NCBI RefSeq assembly: GCF_001707825.1
Contig: NZ_LYBM01000054.1
Coordinates: 1 to 35,080, forward strand
Length of the DNA stretch: 35,080 nucleotides
Direction of reading: 5' to 3'
Origin: Veronia pacifica
GTDB taxonomy: Bacteria; Pseudomonadota; Gammaproteobacteria; Enterobacterales; Vibrionaceae
Positions 34,501-35,080 of the stretch are shown here, one piece after another. The first letter of the stretch is position 1. The number at the start of each line of letters is the position of its first letter. Position numbers and translations under genes: made by a program. The notes under the pieces were generated by a model. The model searched no databases and was not told where the DNA came from. It saw nothing but the letters and a program-made list of their open reading frames with translations.

Positions 34501-35080
34501 GTCCTCATTGGTGAATTTGACGTGCACTGCGCCCGTGTAGTCTTGGCCGTATCGGCTCTCATTGAAGGCATCGTTGAATGCCAGTGTCACCTGAGTTGCT
34601 GAATCTGACTGACTACTCATGTTCAGATTCCAGCCCGGCCAGTCATCGAGTGTCGCGGCGTTTTCTTTTCCGTCCTGAAGTTTGGTGATAGAGCTGACAG
34701 TCGGTACCGTTTCATTATCGTTAATGGTGATATCAGAGGCGGTCTGCCACACATTGGTGTTTTCAACAGCCGCTTTAAGGACGAAGGTCTCTGTGCCCTC
34801 GTAAATGGCATCATTGTTGAGTGTCGTCTTTAACTGCACCGACTGATTTCCAGCGGGAATAACGATTTTAACAATACCTTTATCGGCGCTACTCATATTA
34901 ACGGTGGTGAGAGGTGTATTGCCATCGGCACTGTAAAGAGTAAAAGTGCCGTTGGTATCTTGGATAAAATCACCTTTGTTTCCGAGGTTATTGATATCCA
35001 GCAGCAGGGTGGTGGCGGTGGCCGAGGCATTATTGAGGCTCAGAGTCCAGCTGAGCTCCTCGTTGTCACCCTCAGTGACC
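31510..35080 (-). CDS. Very large repeat protein, C-terminal part: Calx-beta-like repeats, calcium-loop module, Ig-like domains (partial)
   Basis: The frame is open from the stop at 31510 to the right edge, so at least 1189 residues are visible and the true start lies outside the window. The N-terminal part is a row of Calx-beta-like repeats of about 120-130 residues, each with an acidic 'YEGxExFxxxA' strand, for example NDNVYEGNETFTIRARTEN. Neighbouring units share NFGDGQGW followed by a GxFxHG motif. After these comes a module with five D-x-D/N-x-D-G loops (DLDGDG, DLDADG, DINQDG, DLNADG, DANQDG; about 32240-32590), the 'VLDLDGDGVETIS' unit common in RTX-type proteins. The protein ends in two Ig-like domains (GQAAPGSLIQFTI, DTTPPVIALDNEG). 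No nonapeptide repeats or obvious C-terminal T1SS signal are seen. A surface or secreted adhesin is the likeliest role; calcium binding is inferred. Confidence 0.88.
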   Translation of the reverse strand, partial: VTEGDNEELSWTLSLNNASATATTLLLDINNLGNKGDFIQDTNGTFTLYSADGNTPLTTVNMSSADKGIVKIVIPAGNQSVQLKTTLNNDAIYEGTETFVLKAAVENTNVWQTASDITINDNETVPTVSSITKLQDGKENAATLDDWPGWNLNMSSQSDSATQVTLAFNDAFNESRYGQDYTGAVHVKFTNEDDTVSTVNINILPPSYHKNISVPANTKSIAVFAEPKDDVVFEGTETLVIHATTDTANVPWTSSDTANIVDNETAPTLLSVGTKLQDGVEHATSHKEGPGWQFTATHASDKDSTITVSFDDSLYNSSFANFNNQIYVEDLQGNRLSPPGNSDGLWPITSTQSGTHFDITLPAGHTGIRVYIKPNDDNIYEGNEQIMPFAVLNGVQANGQIATLNDDDDIPHVQSISDTTIAEGEDAIVTITLSDASNATTRVWIDAYNDSAIGGGQDHQETLYVNFGDGQGWRNIGNFAHGQWVDVPANTTTFQTKVQTANDNVYEGNETFTIRARTENESALNQSGTVTISDVTDKPMVTSVSSPKVWEGDTVEFTVSLSNQSTTSTSVTLDAYNGAATDGSDYQSLMTVNFGDGQGWQNLGDFTHGKTISVPGNVSSFQVRMPTIEDSHYEGGEKFTLRASTEYQSGHVTGTATIKDDELITRGSNGLWDVEDVSKLTLEMQNIYQKPSAGYRSSLGYYLMDNNGNIIKAEVMMGRVASYSSLNVDVSTTGAAKMGLFLIPNGHNFGITNGSATILVRSGDSVITKNGVTVQVLLSESHKNLGKYDNETNSGNQSHWEDLVGGGDKGHDDIKLNIVARPKEYITPLVLDLDGDGVETISVDVSKINYDLDADGVSHVTGWTASDDGFLVWDINQDGLINDGSEMFGAGTNLADGTKARDGIQALAQHDLNADGKIDASDAIYAQLNVWVDANQDGITDPNELKTLAELDITSISLGAVASDEMDNGNLLGLISSYTKSDGTEHEYADVWFEQGQASQPEAQDSDNKNSENNTFSNLSTEQNETTTHDPHPNFEGQAAPGSLIQFTIVGGNFSTRADESGDWKVSLPTDITLVQGENPFTVKITDTENNVEVKAGIVTLDTTPPVIALDNEGGLSEGDTYIGGSNYNAWDAGSIVKVMQGEVEIGETKIDSDGTWKIDNPGYHGGSDVTICITDIAGNSTIDDFNVG

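Noticed and set aside
31510-35080. RTX nonapeptide repeats in the large protein
   Set aside because: The DxDxDG loops are of the EF-hand-like calcium-loop module; no GGxGxDxUx nonapeptide series was seen in the visible part.

Overview
The window looks like the chromosome of a marine or halotolerant gammaproteobacterium, most plausibly a member of the Vibrionaceae or a close relative. This is inferred from a PrtV-like M6 metalloprotease with a PKD domain, an ectABC ectoine operon, a small heat-shock gene under a sigma-32-type promoter, AT-rich intergenic regions and many small enzyme genes. The species cannot be fixed from the sequence alone. No rRNA, tRNA, insertion sequence, CRISPR array or prophage was recognised.

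Left part (1-9115): the end of an MgtC/SapB-type membrane protein is followed by a small lipoprotein, an M6 metalloprotease, an Hsp20 chaperone with a likely heat-shock promoter and ROSE-like RNA thermometer, a hotdog thioesterase, a small secreted PKD/REJ-type protein on the minus strand, and a subtilisin-type S8 protease. The lipoprotein is an ungapped match to the N-terminal pro-region of the protease next to it. That protease/pro-domain pair is the most unusual arrangement seen here.

Middle part (9132-19475): a frameshifted MFS transporter, a four-helix membrane protein, a DUF925-type nucleotidyltransferase, an NAD-dependent epimerase/reductase, the ectoine operon ectA-ectB-ectC (minus strand, no aspartokinase attached), a GNAT-NUDIX pair, and a Tat-exported PhoD-type phosphatase that is probably a lipoprotein.

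Right part (19552-31223): an accessory-looking mosaic of short, mostly monocistronic genes in both orientations. It holds four more GNAT acetyltransferases (one frameshifted), two more NUDIX hydrolases, three VOC proteins, a HIT-like protein, an EamA transporter with a small coupled ORF, a Vat-type streptogramin acetyltransferase and a cytosolic S9 prolyl-oligopeptidase. Short tandem repeats (a 9-bp unit near 24241 and a 7-bp unit near 19661) lie between or beside these genes. Many are of types able to modify or remove small toxic molecules, but their substrates cannot be read from sequence.

Right edge (31510-35080): the C-terminal part of a very large protein on the minus strand, with tandem Calx-beta-like repeats, a calcium-loop module common in RTX-type proteins, and Ig-like domains at its end. 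It is probably a surface or secreted adhesin-like protein whose start lies beyond the window.
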